Shown: positions 37,690 through 46,940, counted from the first letter of the stretch. The stretch: 64,000 nt of DNA from Pseudomonas haemolytica (GCF_009659625.1 NZ_VOIW01000003.1:310001-374000); one strand, 5' to 3'. Notes: generated by a model from the sequence alone, not told the origin. Numbers and translations are program-made.

Positions 37690-38937
37690 TTACTCCGGCA
37701 GCAGGCTTTCGCCAGCATACAACTCGGCTACCGTCTCGCGGCGACGCACTTCAAATGCTTGATCACCGTCCACCAGCACCTCGGCGGTACGCCCGCGGGT
37801 GTTGTAGTTGGAACTCATGACAAACCCGTAGGCACCCGCCGAATGCACGGCCAGCAGATCACCTTCTTCCAGGGCCAACTGACGCTCCTTGGCCAGGAAG
37901 TCGCCGGTCTCGCAGATCGGGCCGACGATGTCATAGGCGCGGGCTTCGCTGTTGCGAGGCGTCACGGCGGTGACATTCATCCAGGCCTGGTACAGCGCCG
38001 GGCGGATCAGGTCGTTCATCGCCGCATCGACGATGGCGAAATCCTTGTGTTCGGTGTGCTTCAGGTACTCGACCTGGGTCAGCAGCACGCCAGCGTTGGC
38101 GACGATATAGCGGCCCGGCTCGAACATCAGCGTCAGGTCGCGACCTTCGATACGTTCACGTACGGCCTGGATATAGTCGGCGATGGCAGGTGGCTCCTCG
38201 TCGCGATAACGCACGCCCACACCGCCGCCCAGGTCGATGTGGTGCAGGTAGATACCGCACTCGCCCAGGCGGTCGATCAGCGCCAGCAGGCGGTCGAGGG
38301 CATCCAGGAACGGTGGCAGGGTGGTCAGTTGCGAGCCGATATGGCAGTCGACACCCAGCACTTCCAGGTTCGGCAGTTGGGCGGCGCGGATGTACACGTC
38401 TTCGGCGTCGGCGATGGCGATGCCGAACTTGTTCTCTTTGAGACCGGTGGAAATGTACGGGTGGGTGCCAGCATCGACATCCGGGTTGACGCGCAGGGAG
38501 ATCGGCGCACGAACGCCCATCTCGGCCGCCACGACTTGCAGGCGCTCCAGCTCGTCGGTGGACTCGACGTTGAAGCAGTGCACGCCGACTTCCAGGGCGC
38601 GGCGCATGTCTTCGCGGCTCTTGCCGACGCCGGAGAACACGATCTTGTCAGCCTGGCCGCCAGCGGCCAGTACACGTTCCAGCTCGCCACGGGACACGAT
38701 GTCGAAACCGGCGCCCATACGCGCCAGGACATTCAGTACACCCAGGTTGGAGTTGGCCTTGACCGCATAGCACACAAGGTGCGGCACGCCCTCCAGAGCG
38801 TCAGTGAACGAGCGGTATTGGGCTTCGATATGCGCACGGGAGTACACATAGGTCGGAGTGCCAAAGCGTTGGGCAATCGCGGACAACGCCACGCCTTCCG
38901 CGAACAGCTCGCCGTCCCGGTAGTTAAAAGCGTCCAT
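37690..38937 (-). CDS. lysA: Diaminopimelate decarboxylase
   Basis: The 415-residue PLP enzyme has the PLP lysine K60 in CYAVKANSNLG, 'CFNVESTDEL', 'DLGGGVGVRY', 'FEPGRYIVANAGVLL' and the second-subunit cysteine in 'ICETGDFLA'. It makes lysine from meso-diaminopimelate. It lies between lppL (9 bases upstream) and dapF, in one operon on the minus strand. Confidence 0.97.
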   Translation of the reverse strand: MDAFNYRDGELFAEGVALSAIAQRFGTPTYVYSRAHIEAQYRSFTDALEGVPHLVCYAVKANSNLGVLNVLARMGAGFDIVSRGELERVLAAGGQADKIVFSGVGKSREDMRRALEVGVHCFNVESTDELERLQVVAAEMGVRAPISLRVNPDVDAGTHPYISTGLKENKFGIAIADAEDVYIRAAQLPNLEVLGVDCHIGSQLTTLPPFLDALDRLLALIDRLGECGIYLHHIDLGGGVGVRYRDEEPPAIADYIQAVRERIEGRDLTLMFEPGRYIVANAGVLLTQVEYLKHTEHKDFAIVDAAMNDLIRPALYQAWMNVTAVTPRNSEARAYDIVGPICETGDFLAKERQLALEEGDLLAVHSAGAYGFVMSSNYNTRGRTAEVLVDGDQAFEVRRRETVAELYAGESLLPE

Positions 38938-38946
38938 AAGTTTCCC

Positions 38947-39114
38947 TTAGTAGGTGTCGTGCTTATGCGCTTTTGACGGCTTTTGCGACGATTGCGCCTG
39001 TTCATTCGGATCTTTGCTGTCATCCGGCAGGTACAACGGGCCTTTTTGGCCACAGGCACTAACGAGGCAAGCGACCGCGACGAGCGCAGCAAGGGAAGAG
39101 ATCAGGCGCTTCAT
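38947..39114 (-). CDS. lppL: Small lipoprotein LppL/LptM
   Basis: This 55-residue reading frame reads [21 protein letters not shown], then [16 protein letters not shown] and a hydrophilic tail. The lipobox LVSAC predicts a lipid-modified cysteine at residue 21. The [10 protein letters not shown] start of the mature protein is the LptM (YifL) signature; in E. coli LptM helps assemble the LptD LPS translocon. It is the first gene of the lppL-lysA-dapF operon and has a promoter at 39149-39177. Confidence 0.93.
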   Translation of the reverse strand: MKRLISSLAALVAVACLVSACGQKGPLYLPDDSKDPNEQAQSSQKPSKAHKHDTY

Positions 39115-39148
39115 GGCGAAATCCTTGAATATGCATTAATTGCGCCCG

Positions 39149-39177
39149 AGTATACCGACCACCTGCCAGCTTGCCTA
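39149..39177 (-). promoter_or_regulatory. Sigma-70 promoter of the lppL-lysA-dapF operon
   Basis: On the minus strand TAGGCA (39177-39172) and TATACT (39154-39149) are separated by 17 bases. The -10 lies 35 bases before the lppL ATG. Confidence 0.6.
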
Positions 39178-39352
39178 TGCGCCGGGATTCCCGTCCGGCG
39201 GGGGTTTGGCGAGATGGTCGGGAAGCGGGCTACGCTGTTTGAGGATATTTCGTACTGCCATCTGTAATGAAATCGGTATCCTTTGCAATCGGCGAAGCTC
39301 GTCCGTATCGTGCGGCGCTTGAGCAAAACCAGACATTTTTGAGGTTGCCACA

Positions 39353-39685
39353 ATGAGTTTGACCGAAGCCCGTTTTCACGACCTGGTGGATTCGACCCAG
39401 CAGGCGCTGGAAGATATTTTCGACGACAGCGGCCTGGATGTGGATCTGGAGAACTCGGCCGGTGTGCTGACCGTTAAGTTCGAGAACGGCACTCAGTTGA
39501 TCTTCAGTCGCCAGGAACCGTTGCGCCAACTGTGGCTCGCAGCGCGCACCGGCGGTTTTCACTTCGATTACGATGAAGAGGAAAACCGTTGGGCGCACGA
39601 CACCACTGAGGAGTTGCTGAGCGAAATGCTTGCTCGTCTCACGAAGGAACAGTCCGGCGCTGACCTGGACTTCGACGAGATCTGA
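39353..39685 (+). CDS. cyaY: Frataxin-like protein CyaY
   Basis: The 110-residue protein has the frataxin fold pattern: an acidic first helix ('MSLTEARFHDLVDSTQQALEDIFDDSGLDVDLENSAGVLTVKFENG' region) then 'PLRQLWLAARTGGFHFDY'. It binds iron and adjusts the speed of Fe-S cluster assembly by IscS. It is followed after 2 bases by the DUF1289 gene. It is divergent from lppL. Confidence 0.95.
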   Translation: MSLTEARFHDLVDSTQQALEDIFDDSGLDVDLENSAGVLTVKFENGTQLIFSRQEPLRQLWLAARTGGFHFDYDEEENRWAHDTTEELLSEMLARLTKEQSGADLDFDEI

Positions 39686-39687
39686 TC

Positions 39688-39906
39688 GTGACCGAGCCAG
39701 CACCCGTACGCCCGCCCAAGCCGCTGTTCAGCAATGTCAGCCCGGCGGTGCCGTCACCTTGTATCAGTTTGTGTCGCCTGGACGAGCAGAAAGTCTGCCT
39801 GGGCTGCTTCCGTCATGTGGAAGACATCCGTGAATGGCGCTCCGCCGACGATGCGCGGCGCCGGGTGATCTGTGCCCAGGCAGAGCAGCGCAAGGCACAC
39901 GCCTGA
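39688..39906 (+). CDS. DUF1289 small cysteine protein
   Basis: The 72-residue protein has the DUF1289 cysteine pattern 'PCISLCRLDEQKVCLGCFR' (four cysteines, probably a metal site) and 'REWRSADDARRRVI'. The start is GTG, 2 bases after the cyaY stop, so translation is probably coupled. Its function is unknown; the pairing with frataxin hints at iron or Fe-S metabolism. Confidence 0.85.
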   Translation: MTEPAPVRPPKPLFSNVSPAVPSPCISLCRLDEQKVCLGCFRHVEDIREWRSADDARRRVICAQAEQRKAHA

Positions 39907-39929
39907 CGCCATCTTGTTTATTTGTGTCG

Positions 39930-40037
39930 CTGTGGTAGTGTCCGGGTACACCTCAACTCATCGAGGTCCGTGAGAACCCCGCCTTTTCCTGGCGGGGTTT
40001 TGCTTTTTCGTGCAGAAAAAAGGAGTCTGCCTGAATC
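39930..40037 (+). ncRNA. Probable rnk leader RNA with attenuator
   Basis: The 131-base gap before rnk has a small stem (CCTC/GAGG around 39951-39966) and then an intrinsic terminator, CCCCGCC (39977-39983) with GGCGGGG (39991-39997) and T-runs, about 35 bases before the rnk start. An attenuator of this type in front of Pseudomonas rnk has been described (rnk_pseudo leader, from memory). It could also be the end of a short stand-alone RNA. Confidence 0.55.
39975..40006 (+). terminator. Terminator/attenuator hairpin before rnk
   Basis: AACCCCGCC pairs with GGCGGGGTT around TTTTCCT, followed by TTGCTTTTT. It lies 32 bases upstream of the rnk ATG, and so also stops transcripts from cyaY-DUF1289. 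Confidence 0.75.
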
Positions 40038-40448
40038 ATGACCGCACCTTCCATCATTCTTACCCGTCTCGACGTGCAGCGTCTTGAGCAACTGATCGAC
40101 CGTGTGGGCGAAGACTCGCCGGGCGTCGAAGCCCTTCAACACGAACTCGACCGCGCCGAAGAAGTGGTTGGCCACGATGAAGTGCCTGCAACTGTCGTGA
40201 CCATGAACTCCAGCGTGCATTGCCGTGAACAAGGCAGTGGCAAGGACTATCACCTGACCCTGGTCTACCCCAAGGGCGCGAATGCCGACGAAGGCAAGAT
40301 CTCGATCCTGGCGCCGGTGGGCAGTGCTTTGCTGGGCCTGCAAGTGGGCCAGCACATCGACTGGCCAGCGCCCGGCGGCAAGACCCTCAAGCTGGAGTTG
40401 CTCAGCGTTGAAGGCCAGCCCAAAGATGGCGGTCCCTTCTCTCTCTAA
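40038..40448 (+). CDS. rnk: Regulator of nucleoside diphosphate kinase (Rnk)
   Basis: The 136-residue protein has an N-terminal helical part ('TRLDVQRLEQLIDRV') and a C-terminal GreA/FKBP-like domain ('YHLTLVYPKGANADEGKISILAPVGSALLGLQVGQHIDWPAP'). Rnk binds RNA polymerase near the secondary channel; in P. aeruginosa it was linked to nucleoside diphosphate kinase and alginate. AAAGGAG precedes the ATG. Its last 4 bases overlap the end of the convergent cyaA. Confidence 0.93.
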   Translation: MTAPSIILTRLDVQRLEQLIDRVGEDSPGVEALQHELDRAEEVVGHDEVPATVVTMNSSVHCREQGSGKDYHLTLVYPKGANADEGKISILAPVGSALLGLQVGQHIDWPAPGGKTLKLELLSVEGQPKDGGPFSL

Positions 40449-43285
40449 ATCTGGCTCAGCGCTTCATTGAGCGCCATCTCCAGCTCGGCCTTGTAGCGCA
40501 GGTACAGATTGCTTGGGCTTTGCACATCACCGAGCAGGCCTGACAAATCCAGGTCAGTGATATAGCAACGGTAACGCTCGGTTTCCCGGCGTTGCCCGAC
40601 GATCTCTCGTGCGACCACGGCAAACAGTTGGTCGCCAAATTCCAGCTCGGAAAACTCCCGCTGATTGCAGTACAGGGTGATCCCCACTTGGCCCGGAGCC
40701 GCCTTGCCGATAATCGCCTGCACGTCATAAAACGGCTTGTTGGTCGGGTTCTGCGGGGCCGGCCTTGGTTCGACGCCGCGCGCGCGGGTGCTGCCCGATG
40801 GCAACAGTTGGTAGTACAAGGTCTGCACTTCACCCAGCGGCTGCTGGGCGTCCAGGGACGATAGCGCTTCCCGGCGATAGAGCACCGATTGCAGGAAGCG
40901 CTGCAGCGGGGCCAGCAGGCTTTGTTCATCATGAAACGGCAAGCGTTGTTGCCAGAGGGCGTTGAATTCGTCGAGCACGTACAGCTCGGCGAAACGTTCA
41001 TTGGCCCGGTAGAACACCTGCACGCAGTCGGCCTGGCCCATGGGCAGCAGCAGCGCCAGGTCGTGGTCTTCCAGGGCCATGGCGTCCAGGTGCCACGGGC
41101 TGTAACTGGCGAGTTCTTCGCTGAGGTAGGCAATCAGCGCGTCCTGGGTTGGCAGTGACACATGAGTGGCTTGGCCCGGTCTCAGCTCCATGACGTGATA
41201 GTGCTGCTGCACCTGGAGCAGGTAGCGATGATTGCCTTGGCTGAGCAGCAGGTTCTGCGCGGTATCGAATACTTCCTCCACACGCTGGGCAATGAACTGC
41301 GCACGGTTGTGACAGAAGCAGCGCACTCGCAGGCGTGGCAAATGGTCTGGCGGCAACTGATTGAGGTAGTCGCGCAGGCAGTCGAGCAGGGCATGGGGGC
41401 CGTCGTAGCGGCTGACCATCACTTCGTTCCAGCTATTTAGGGTGACCTGGTCAAGGGTCAGTACCAAGTTGTCGCGTACACCGGCATAGCTCAGTGAGTC
41501 GGTGCGTTCGGTGGTCATTAAAATATTCAGGTCGCGGTGATGCTTGAGCGGGTCCACGCCAACGTTGATCAGCAACAACACTTCTTCCGGCACCGCCGGA
41601 CGCAACAGGCGAGCTTCATCGACGCTGGCCAAGGGCAGGGCGATGGTCTGTTGCAGGCTGCCCAGCAGATTGAACAGCTCGAACTCCGTCATGTCGCTGG
41701 CGCCGGGGTGCAGCGCCAGACGCGTGCTGCTGTCGATCACACCATTGCGGTGGCACCAGGTGAGCATTTCCAGCAGGTCGCGGCTGCGTTTGATCGGCGC
41801 GAAGTGCTCCGATTCCAGGGCGGTAAGGTTGCCGTTATACAAGCCCCAGTGGTGCTGGCCCGGTTCCTTGCGGATGGGCGACTGCACCAGGGTCAAGGTG
41901 TCTTCGGCCAGATCCGGGGCGATGCCGGGGTTGATGAACTCGACCTTGCCGGCCTTACGCTCGAACGCTGCGTACAAGCGCCGGCCCAGCACATTGAGGT
42001 CGCGCTTGTTGATCAGGCTGGCGCTCTGTTCGCTACGGGCGAATTGGGTAAGGAAGCGATAGCTGTGGTTCAACTCATTGACCAGGGCGCGGCGTTCGGA
42101 AGCGACCTGGCGCACTTTCCACTGGCTGCGGCTGTCCAGCAGGGCCAGTTGGCGTTGGTCCCAACCCCATTCATGGGCCAGGCGCTCCATTAACAGCCGT
42201 TGCCAACTGGCGGTGCGCTGACCGGCGCTGAGCTTACGGTTGACCTTCAGGTACAGGCTGCGCCGTACCAGTTCCAGGCGCTCCGGCTCGTTGCGGACCT
42301 TGAGGTATTCCTCGATACGGCGGTAGACCACGATGTAAGGGTCCAGCTCATCCAGATCCACGTGGTTGGCGAATACTGCCCGTTTGAAGCGCAGGCTCAG
42401 GCAGTGCACGTTCGGATGTTCGCTGGCATAGACTTCGGTCAACAGCAGCTTTAGCACCGATTTGTACGGAGACTCGATGCCCTTGAACAGTTGCCACAGC
42501 CCGGCGCCAATAAATTCGCCTGGGGGGATATGGGCCAGGTGACCGAGATCGAGGGATTCATCGGCGCGGATAAAGCGCTTGGAAATCAGGGTGTGGGTAA
42601 ATTCGGCGTAGCGGTGTTCTTCATAGACCGGCACCAGCCACCAAATGGGCGTGCGCCCGGCCAACCAGATCGCAGTGCGGTAGAACTCGTCCAGCAACAG
42701 GTAGTGCTGAGTGGTGCCGCAATCGTCGGAGCTCAGTTGTGTATCACGGTCACCCAGCACAAAGCGCGTCGGCTCGATCAGGAAGAAATGCGCCTCGGCG
42801 CCCATGCCCAGGGCCCAGGCTTCCAGCAGTTGGCACTTCTTGCGCAGCTCGGCCAGTTCGTTGTCATTCAGGTCGGGTGCGTGGCACACCCACACGTCCA
42901 TATCGCTTTGATCGGCCTGGGCCAGTGTACCGAGGCTGCCCATCAGGAACAGGCCGTGGATCGGACAAGGCGGGTTGCCATGGCGCGGTTTATAAGAGAA
43001 CGAGCGGGTCAGGCGCTGGGCTTCCGCCAGGGCCTGGGCGTCAGGTTCGAAATTCGACAGCCCGGCCGGCGTGCTGCTGGAGACATAGCCTGGCAACAGC
43101 GGGTGATTGACGTGGAAAAACAGCGGCAACAAGGTCAGCACGCTTTGCTGGCGCGGGGTCAGCCCCTCGACGGCTCGGGCCATGCGACCTTGATTGAGGG
43201 CCATGAAGCGCGCACGCAACTGGGTCAGCACCTTACGGTCGATGCCTTCGTCCAGGTCGGGGCGGATTTCATGGGTGCGGGTCAT
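40445..43285 (-). CDS. cyaA: Class I adenylate cyclase
   Basis: The 946-residue protein is of the enterobacterial class I type. The nucleotidyltransferase active site lies in the N-terminal third ('LFLMGSLGTLAQADQSDMDVWVC', G-S...D-x-D). The long C-terminal half is the regulatory domain. It makes cAMP from ATP for Vfr/CRP-type control. A hairpin GGAATCCGC/GCGGATTCC (43414-43436) lies in the 168-base gap upstream, nearer the next gene; no CRP site was recognised there. Confidence 0.95.
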   Translation of the reverse strand: MTRTHEIRPDLDEGIDRKVLTQLRARFMALNQGRMARAVEGLTPRQQSVLTLLPLFFHVNHPLLPGYVSSSTPAGLSNFEPDAQALAEAQRLTRSFSYKPRHGNPPCPIHGLFLMGSLGTLAQADQSDMDVWVCHAPDLNDNELAELRKKCQLLEAWALGMGAEAHFFLIEPTRFVLGDRDTQLSSDDCGTTQHYLLLDEFYRTAIWLAGRTPIWWLVPVYEEHRYAEFTHTLISKRFIRADESLDLGHLAHIPPGEFIGAGLWQLFKGIESPYKSVLKLLLTEVYASEHPNVHCLSLRFKRAVFANHVDLDELDPYIVVYRRIEEYLKVRNEPERLELVRRSLYLKVNRKLSAGQRTASWQRLLMERLAHEWGWDQRQLALLDSRSQWKVRQVASERRALVNELNHSYRFLTQFARSEQSASLINKRDLNVLGRRLYAAFERKAGKVEFINPGIAPDLAEDTLTLVQSPIRKEPGQHHWGLYNGNLTALESEHFAPIKRSRDLLEMLTWCHRNGVIDSSTRLALHPGASDMTEFELFNLLGSLQQTIALPLASVDEARLLRPAVPEEVLLLINVGVDPLKHHRDLNILMTTERTDSLSYAGVRDNLVLTLDQVTLNSWNEVMVSRYDGPHALLDCLRDYLNQLPPDHLPRLRVRCFCHNRAQFIAQRVEEVFDTAQNLLLSQGNHRYLLQVQQHYHVMELRPGQATHVSLPTQDALIAYLSEELASYSPWHLDAMALEDHDLALLLPMGQADCVQVFYRANERFAELYVLDEFNALWQQRLPFHDEQSLLAPLQRFLQSVLYRREALSSLDAQQPLGEVQTLYYQLLPSGSTRARGVEPRPAPQNPTNKPFYDVQAIIGKAAPGQVGITLYCNQREFSELEFGDQLFAVVAREIVGQRRETERYRCYITDLDLSGLLGDVQSPSNLYLRYKAELEMALNEALSQI

Positions 43286-43453
43286 GTCGAACTCGGTGGC
43301 TCGCAGGGCCCGACGTGGGCGGCCGTGTAGGAGTTTACAGACAGTAGCGCAGGAGTTTTAGAGGGAAATGGTTTTTGACGTCAGAATTTTGTGCGCGGAG
43401 CAGCAACGCCCTCGGAATCCGCAGGGGGCGGATTCCATGGGCGGTATCAGGTG

Positions 43454-43708
43454 TCAGGCGGCTTCTTTGGTGTTGGCGGTGGTCAAGATGGTCAGCAGGG
43501 TCTGGGCTTGTTCAGCAGCGTCCCGGCCAAGGCTGGTCAGGTAGCCCCCATCTGCTTGATCAATAAGTCCTTTGGCATGAAGGCGCTTGGCAGCGGCGAT
43601 GGCAGGAGGAGCGGCGGTCTGGTGGACTTTCAGACCCTCCTTGGTGCTGTCCAGGGGGAAGAGTACAAGGATTTCCAGTTCGGCAACCAACTCAGGGGTA
43701 AACGACAT
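43454..43708 (-). CDS. TIGR02647 family protein
   Basis: The 84-residue protein reads MSFTPELVAELEILVLFPLDSTKEG and then 'AAKRLHAKGLIDQADGGYLTSLGRDAAEQAQ'. It looks like a small winged-helix or helical protein and matches the TIGR02647 group seen in pseudomonads. Its function is unknown. The hairpin at 43414-43436 lies downstream of the stop but has no T-run. Confidence 0.75.
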   Translation of the reverse strand: MSFTPELVAELEILVLFPLDSTKEGLKVHQTAAPPAIAAAKRLHAKGLIDQADGGYLTSLGRDAAEQAQTLLTILTTANTKEAA

Positions 43709-43859
43709 AAGGACTCCAGACTTTCTAAAATTTATTAGAGGCTAGCAGGCCATAAGGTGAACGCACTTTGGCGGGCTGTCCAGTGAGAAAGTCGTGGGTA
43801 TTGATATGGCGCAGATTTGTGGCGAGGAAGCGCGCTTCCCGGCCACGCAAAGGCGGGTT

Positions 43860-44144
43860 TCAGTCGTTTTCAGGCGGTAATTCAGGTAGCGCCCGCAGCG
43901 CCGTTTCATACCATTCGGTATCGAAAGGGCGGTCTTCTTCGAGCATCTTGTCGATCTCAACGGCCAGTACATGGGCCATGAGGTTCAAAATGTCTTCGCG
44001 CTCGTAACCTACCAGTGTCAGCTTGTTGAAGGTGGCTTTGGCGGCAGGCGGGTTGTCGCTTTCGATCTGGTTTTCGATAGCCTGGGTCAGCGTGCTCTCG
44101 GTGAACTCTTCTTCGTCGTTATCAATATCGGTCGGCTCGCTCAT
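43860..44144 (-). CDS. Conserved hypothetical acidic protein
   Basis: The 94-residue acidic protein starts MSEPTDIDNDEEEFTEST, with a helical middle ('KLTLVGYEREDILNLMAHVLAVEIDKML') and the end 'WYETALRALPELPPEND'. The ATG at 44144 has GAGGAG 7 bases upstream; the in-frame start at 44183 lacks one. I do not recognise a named family. Its composition and good ribosome-binding site indicate a real gene. Confidence 0.75.
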   Translation of the reverse strand: MSEPTDIDNDEEEFTESTLTQAIENQIESDNPPAAKATFNKLTLVGYEREDILNLMAHVLAVEIDKMLEEDRPFDTEWYETALRALPELPPEND

Positions 44145-44270
44145 GGCAGGCTCCTCAAGGAAAGGGCGCCAGTCTACCCCCATTCAGGCGGGCGATGCTT
44201 CTGGTCAGGCCGGCCTTGAGGATCTATAACTCTTGCAGCCAACCCCACACCCGGCCTGGAGGCATTTGCA

Positions 44271-44930
44271 ATGCTCAAGCTCTACGGATTTTCGGTCAGC
44301 AACTACTACAACATGGTCAAGCTGGCGCTGATGGAAAAAGGACTGCCTTTCGAAGAGGTGCCTTTTTATGCCGGGCAAACCCCCGAAGCCCTGGCCGTCA
44401 GCCCCAGGGGCAAAGTACCGGTGCTGGGCGTCAAGCAAGGTTTTATCAATGAAACCAGCGTGATTCTGGAGTACATCGAGCAAACTCAGGAAGGCCCAGC
44501 GCTGCTCCCGGCTGAGCCGTTTCAGCGTGCTCAGGTGCTGGCGCTGTGTCGCGAAATCGAGCTGTACATCGAATTGCCCGCCCGTGCGTGTTTCGCCGAG
44601 GCCTTTTTTGGCATGCCGGTACCGGAGGCGATCAAGGAGAAAACCAAGGCCGAGTTGCTGCTTGGGGTGGGAAGTTTAGGCCGGCACGGCAAGTTCGCGC
44701 CTTTTGTGGCGGGGGAGAGCTTCACCCTTGCGGATCTGTATTTCATGTACAGCGTGAACCTCGCCTGTGCCGTGGGCGAGAAGCTGTTCGGCCTGGATTT
44801 GCTGGCCGAGTTTCCGGCGGCGAAGGCGTTGCTGGAGCGCTTGCATGGGTTGCCCAATGCCCAGAAGGTCGCGGCGGATCGGGAGGCGGCAATGCCGGCA
44901 TTCATGGCGATGATTGCGGCGAGGAAATAG
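44271..44930 (+). CDS. Glutathione S-transferase family protein
   Basis: The 219-residue protein has an N-terminal thioredoxin-like GST domain ('LYGFSVSNYYNMVKLALMEKGLPFEEV', 'SPRGKVPVLGVKQGFINETSVILEYIEQ' with the glutathione-binding E-T/S pair) and an all-helical C-terminal domain. It probably conjugates or reduces with glutathione in the cytosol; substrate unknown. It is convergent with argH across a REP element. Confidence 0.9.
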   Translation: MLKLYGFSVSNYYNMVKLALMEKGLPFEEVPFYAGQTPEALAVSPRGKVPVLGVKQGFINETSVILEYIEQTQEGPALLPAEPFQRAQVLALCREIELYIELPARACFAEAFFGMPVPEAIKEKTKAELLLGVGSLGRHGKFAPFVAGESFTLADLYFMYSVNLACAVGEKLFGLDLLAEFPAAKALLERLHGLPNAQKVAADREAAMPAFMAMIAARK

Positions 44931-44953
44931 AGGGTTGGCGCCTGTGGTGACGC

Positions 44954-45037
44954 CTTCGCGAGCAAACCCGCTCCCACATTTGACCGAGTTCCAGCTGTGG
45001 AATGCAGTCGAATGTGGGAGCGGGCTTGCTCGCGAAG
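44954..45037. repeat. REP inverted pair in opposite orientation
   Basis: CTTCGCGAGCAAACCCGCTC and its inverted partner, ending GGGCTTGCTCGCGAAG, flank a spacer. Here the GTGGGAG ends face inward, opposite to the other REP doublets in the window, and the core is CTCGCGAAG rather than CTCCCGATAGC. It sits between the convergent GST and argH genes. Confidence 0.8.
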
Positions 45038-45040
45038 CTC

Positions 45041-46435
45041 TTAGCGGCTGGCGAGCAGTGCCTGGCCGCGCACCACGGCTGCCTTCACCTGCGCCGGCGC
45101 AGTGCCGCCCACATGGTTGCGGGCATTCACCGAGCCTTCCAGGGTCAGCACGGCAAACACATCCTGCTCGATCTGGTCGCTGAACTGGCGCAGCTCTTCC
45201 AGGCTCATTTCCGCCAGGTCCTTGCCGGTGTCTACGCCGTATTTCACTGCGTGGCCGACAATTTCGTGGCAATCACGGAACGGCAGGCCACGTCGCACTA
45301 GGTAGTCTGCCAGGTCAGTCGCGGTGGAAAACCCGCGCAGGGCCGCTTCACGCATGATCGCGTGCTTGGGCTTGATCGCCGGGATCATGTCGGCAAAGGC
45401 ACGCAGCGAGTCGCGCAGGGTGTCGGCGGCGTCGAACAGCGGTTCCTTGTCTTCCTGGTTGTCCTTGTTGTAGGCCAATGGTTGGCCTTTCATCAGGGTC
45501 AACAGGCCCATCAGCGCGCCAAATACGCGGCCGCTCTTGCCACGCACCAACTCGGGTACGTCGGGGTTTTTCTTTTGCGGCATGATCGAGCTGCCGGTGC
45601 AGAAGCGGTCTGGCAGGTCGATGAACTGGAATTGCGCGCTGGTCCATAGCACCAGCTCTTCCGAGAAGCGCGACAGGTGCATCATCGCAATGCTGGCGGC
45701 GGCGCAGAATTCGATGGCGAAGTCACGGTCCGACACACCGTCCAGGGAGTTGCCACCCACGGCGTCAAAACCCAGCAGTTGCGCGGTGTACTCGCGGTCG
45801 ATCGGGTAGGTGGTACCGGCCAGCGCGGCGCTGCCCAACGGCATGCGGTTGGCGCGCTTGCGGCAATCCACCAGCCGCTCGTAGTCACGGCTGAGCATCT
45901 CGAACCAGGCCAACAGGTGGTGGCCGAAAGTCACCGGCTGTGCGGTCTGCAGATGGGTGAAGCCGGGCATGATGGTGTCCGATTCACGTTCGGCCTGCTC
46001 CAGCAAACCTTTTTGCAGGCGGGTGATTTCGGCCAGAATCAGGTCTATCTCATCGCGCAGCCACAGGCGGATATCGGTGGCTACCTGGTCGTTCCGGCTA
46101 CGGCCAGTGTGCAGTTTCTTACCGGTAACGCCGATGCGGTCGGTGAGGCGTGCCTCGATATTCATGTGCACGTCTTCCAGGTCGACGCGCCAGTCGAATG
46201 TACCGGCCTCGATCTCACCGCGGATGGTGGTCAGGCCGTCGATGATGCTGTCACGCTCGGCGTCGGTCAGCACGCCGACCTTGGCCAGCATCGTGGCGTG
46301 GGCGATAGAGCCCATGATGTCGTGGCGGTAGAGGCGCTGGTCGAAAGTGACGGAGGCGGTGAAGCGCGCGACGAAAGCGTCGACGGGTTCACTGAAGCGG
46401 CCGCCCCAGGACTGGTTGGTCTTGTCGGTGCTCAT
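45041..46435 (-). CDS. argH: Argininosuccinate lyase
   Basis: The 464-residue enzyme has the fumarase-superfamily signature [12 protein letters not shown] and an N-terminal '[20 protein letters not shown]'. It splits argininosuccinate into arginine and fumarate, the last step of arginine synthesis. Length is as usual (about 464). It is divergent from the algZ remnant and algR, the ancestral pseudomonad arrangement. Confidence 0.97.
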   Translation of the reverse strand: MSTDKTNQSWGGRFSEPVDAFVARFTASVTFDQRLYRHDIMGSIAHATMLAKVGVLTDAERDSIIDGLTTIRGEIEAGTFDWRVDLEDVHMNIEARLTDRIGVTGKKLHTGRSRNDQVATDIRLWLRDEIDLILAEITRLQKGLLEQAERESDTIMPGFTHLQTAQPVTFGHHLLAWFEMLSRDYERLVDCRKRANRMPLGSAALAGTTYPIDREYTAQLLGFDAVGGNSLDGVSDRDFAIEFCAAASIAMMHLSRFSEELVLWTSAQFQFIDLPDRFCTGSSIMPQKKNPDVPELVRGKSGRVFGALMGLLTLMKGQPLAYNKDNQEDKEPLFDAADTLRDSLRAFADMIPAIKPKHAIMREAALRGFSTATDLADYLVRRGLPFRDCHEIVGHAVKYGVDTGKDLAEMSLEELRQFSDQIEQDVFAVLTLEGSVNARNHVGGTAPAQVKAAVVRGQALLASR

Positions 46436-46595
46436 GGATTCGCTCGTGATCTGCTTGAAAGAGGCATGGAGGTGTGCCGGCGATAATAACAGGGTTGCCC
46501 GTGGAGGCGGTGCTGCGGGTGGTCGGCAATTTTATTTGTGCAGAGGGTGGCTAAGTGCCTTGCCGCCGACCGCATCCGGGACGAGACTGGAGGCA

Positions 46596-46940
46596 GGTAC
46601 TTATTGAAACGATATTTGACGATTGAGCAATGTCGTCTCGGTGAGCGTCTACAGTTGGACTGATAGTGTGTAAATGCACCAAAGTCGGGTGATGCGGTCA
46701 TAACCAGACTATCCATTAAACAGGGGGGTATTCGGATTGTGTATCAGTGAACCCTACGACGATGCCCGAAGGCAGCAGGTGTTGGGCGCTATTGAACAGG
46801 TCCGGGTAAATTTGGGTGCCACTCTCAGGGCACTTTTTGCCGCTCGCGCTAGTCTTAGCGTGGATCGCTGTGACGCAAGTCACCGCACCTGTCTACGCTA
46901 TCCTTGTGCGAGACTCACGCAGGAATCCAGCGCAATATGA
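46596..46940 (+). pseudogene. algZ: Decayed remnant of algZ (fimS), sensor kinase of the AlgZ/AlgR system
   Basis: Two fragments in different frames look like pieces of a LytS-type histidine kinase. Bases 46607-46660 encode KRYLTIEQCRLGERLQLD, the conserved 'RYLxIEQxRxGxRL' helix of the His_kinase family, followed by stop codons. Bases 46737-46940 encode CISEPYDD... and end in CLRYPCARLTQESSAI, which fits the last part of the ATPase domain. The membrane region, the phospho-acceptor region, and the piece between the fragments with the ATP-binding N and G boxes are missing. The last stop overlaps the algR start as ATGA, as expected for the native algZ-algR junction. The remnant's identity is inferred from motifs and from the place between argH and algR. 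Confidence 0.7.

Noticed and set aside
43414..43436. Hairpin GGAATCCGC/GCGGATTCC as a terminator or CRP site near cyaA
   Set aside because: The stem is good, but it has no T-run in either direction and does not match the CRP consensus.
46347..46607. 86-codon frame crossing argH 5' end into the algZ remnant
   Set aside because: Most of it is antisense to argH. The few codons beyond are out of the frame that shows the kinase motif.
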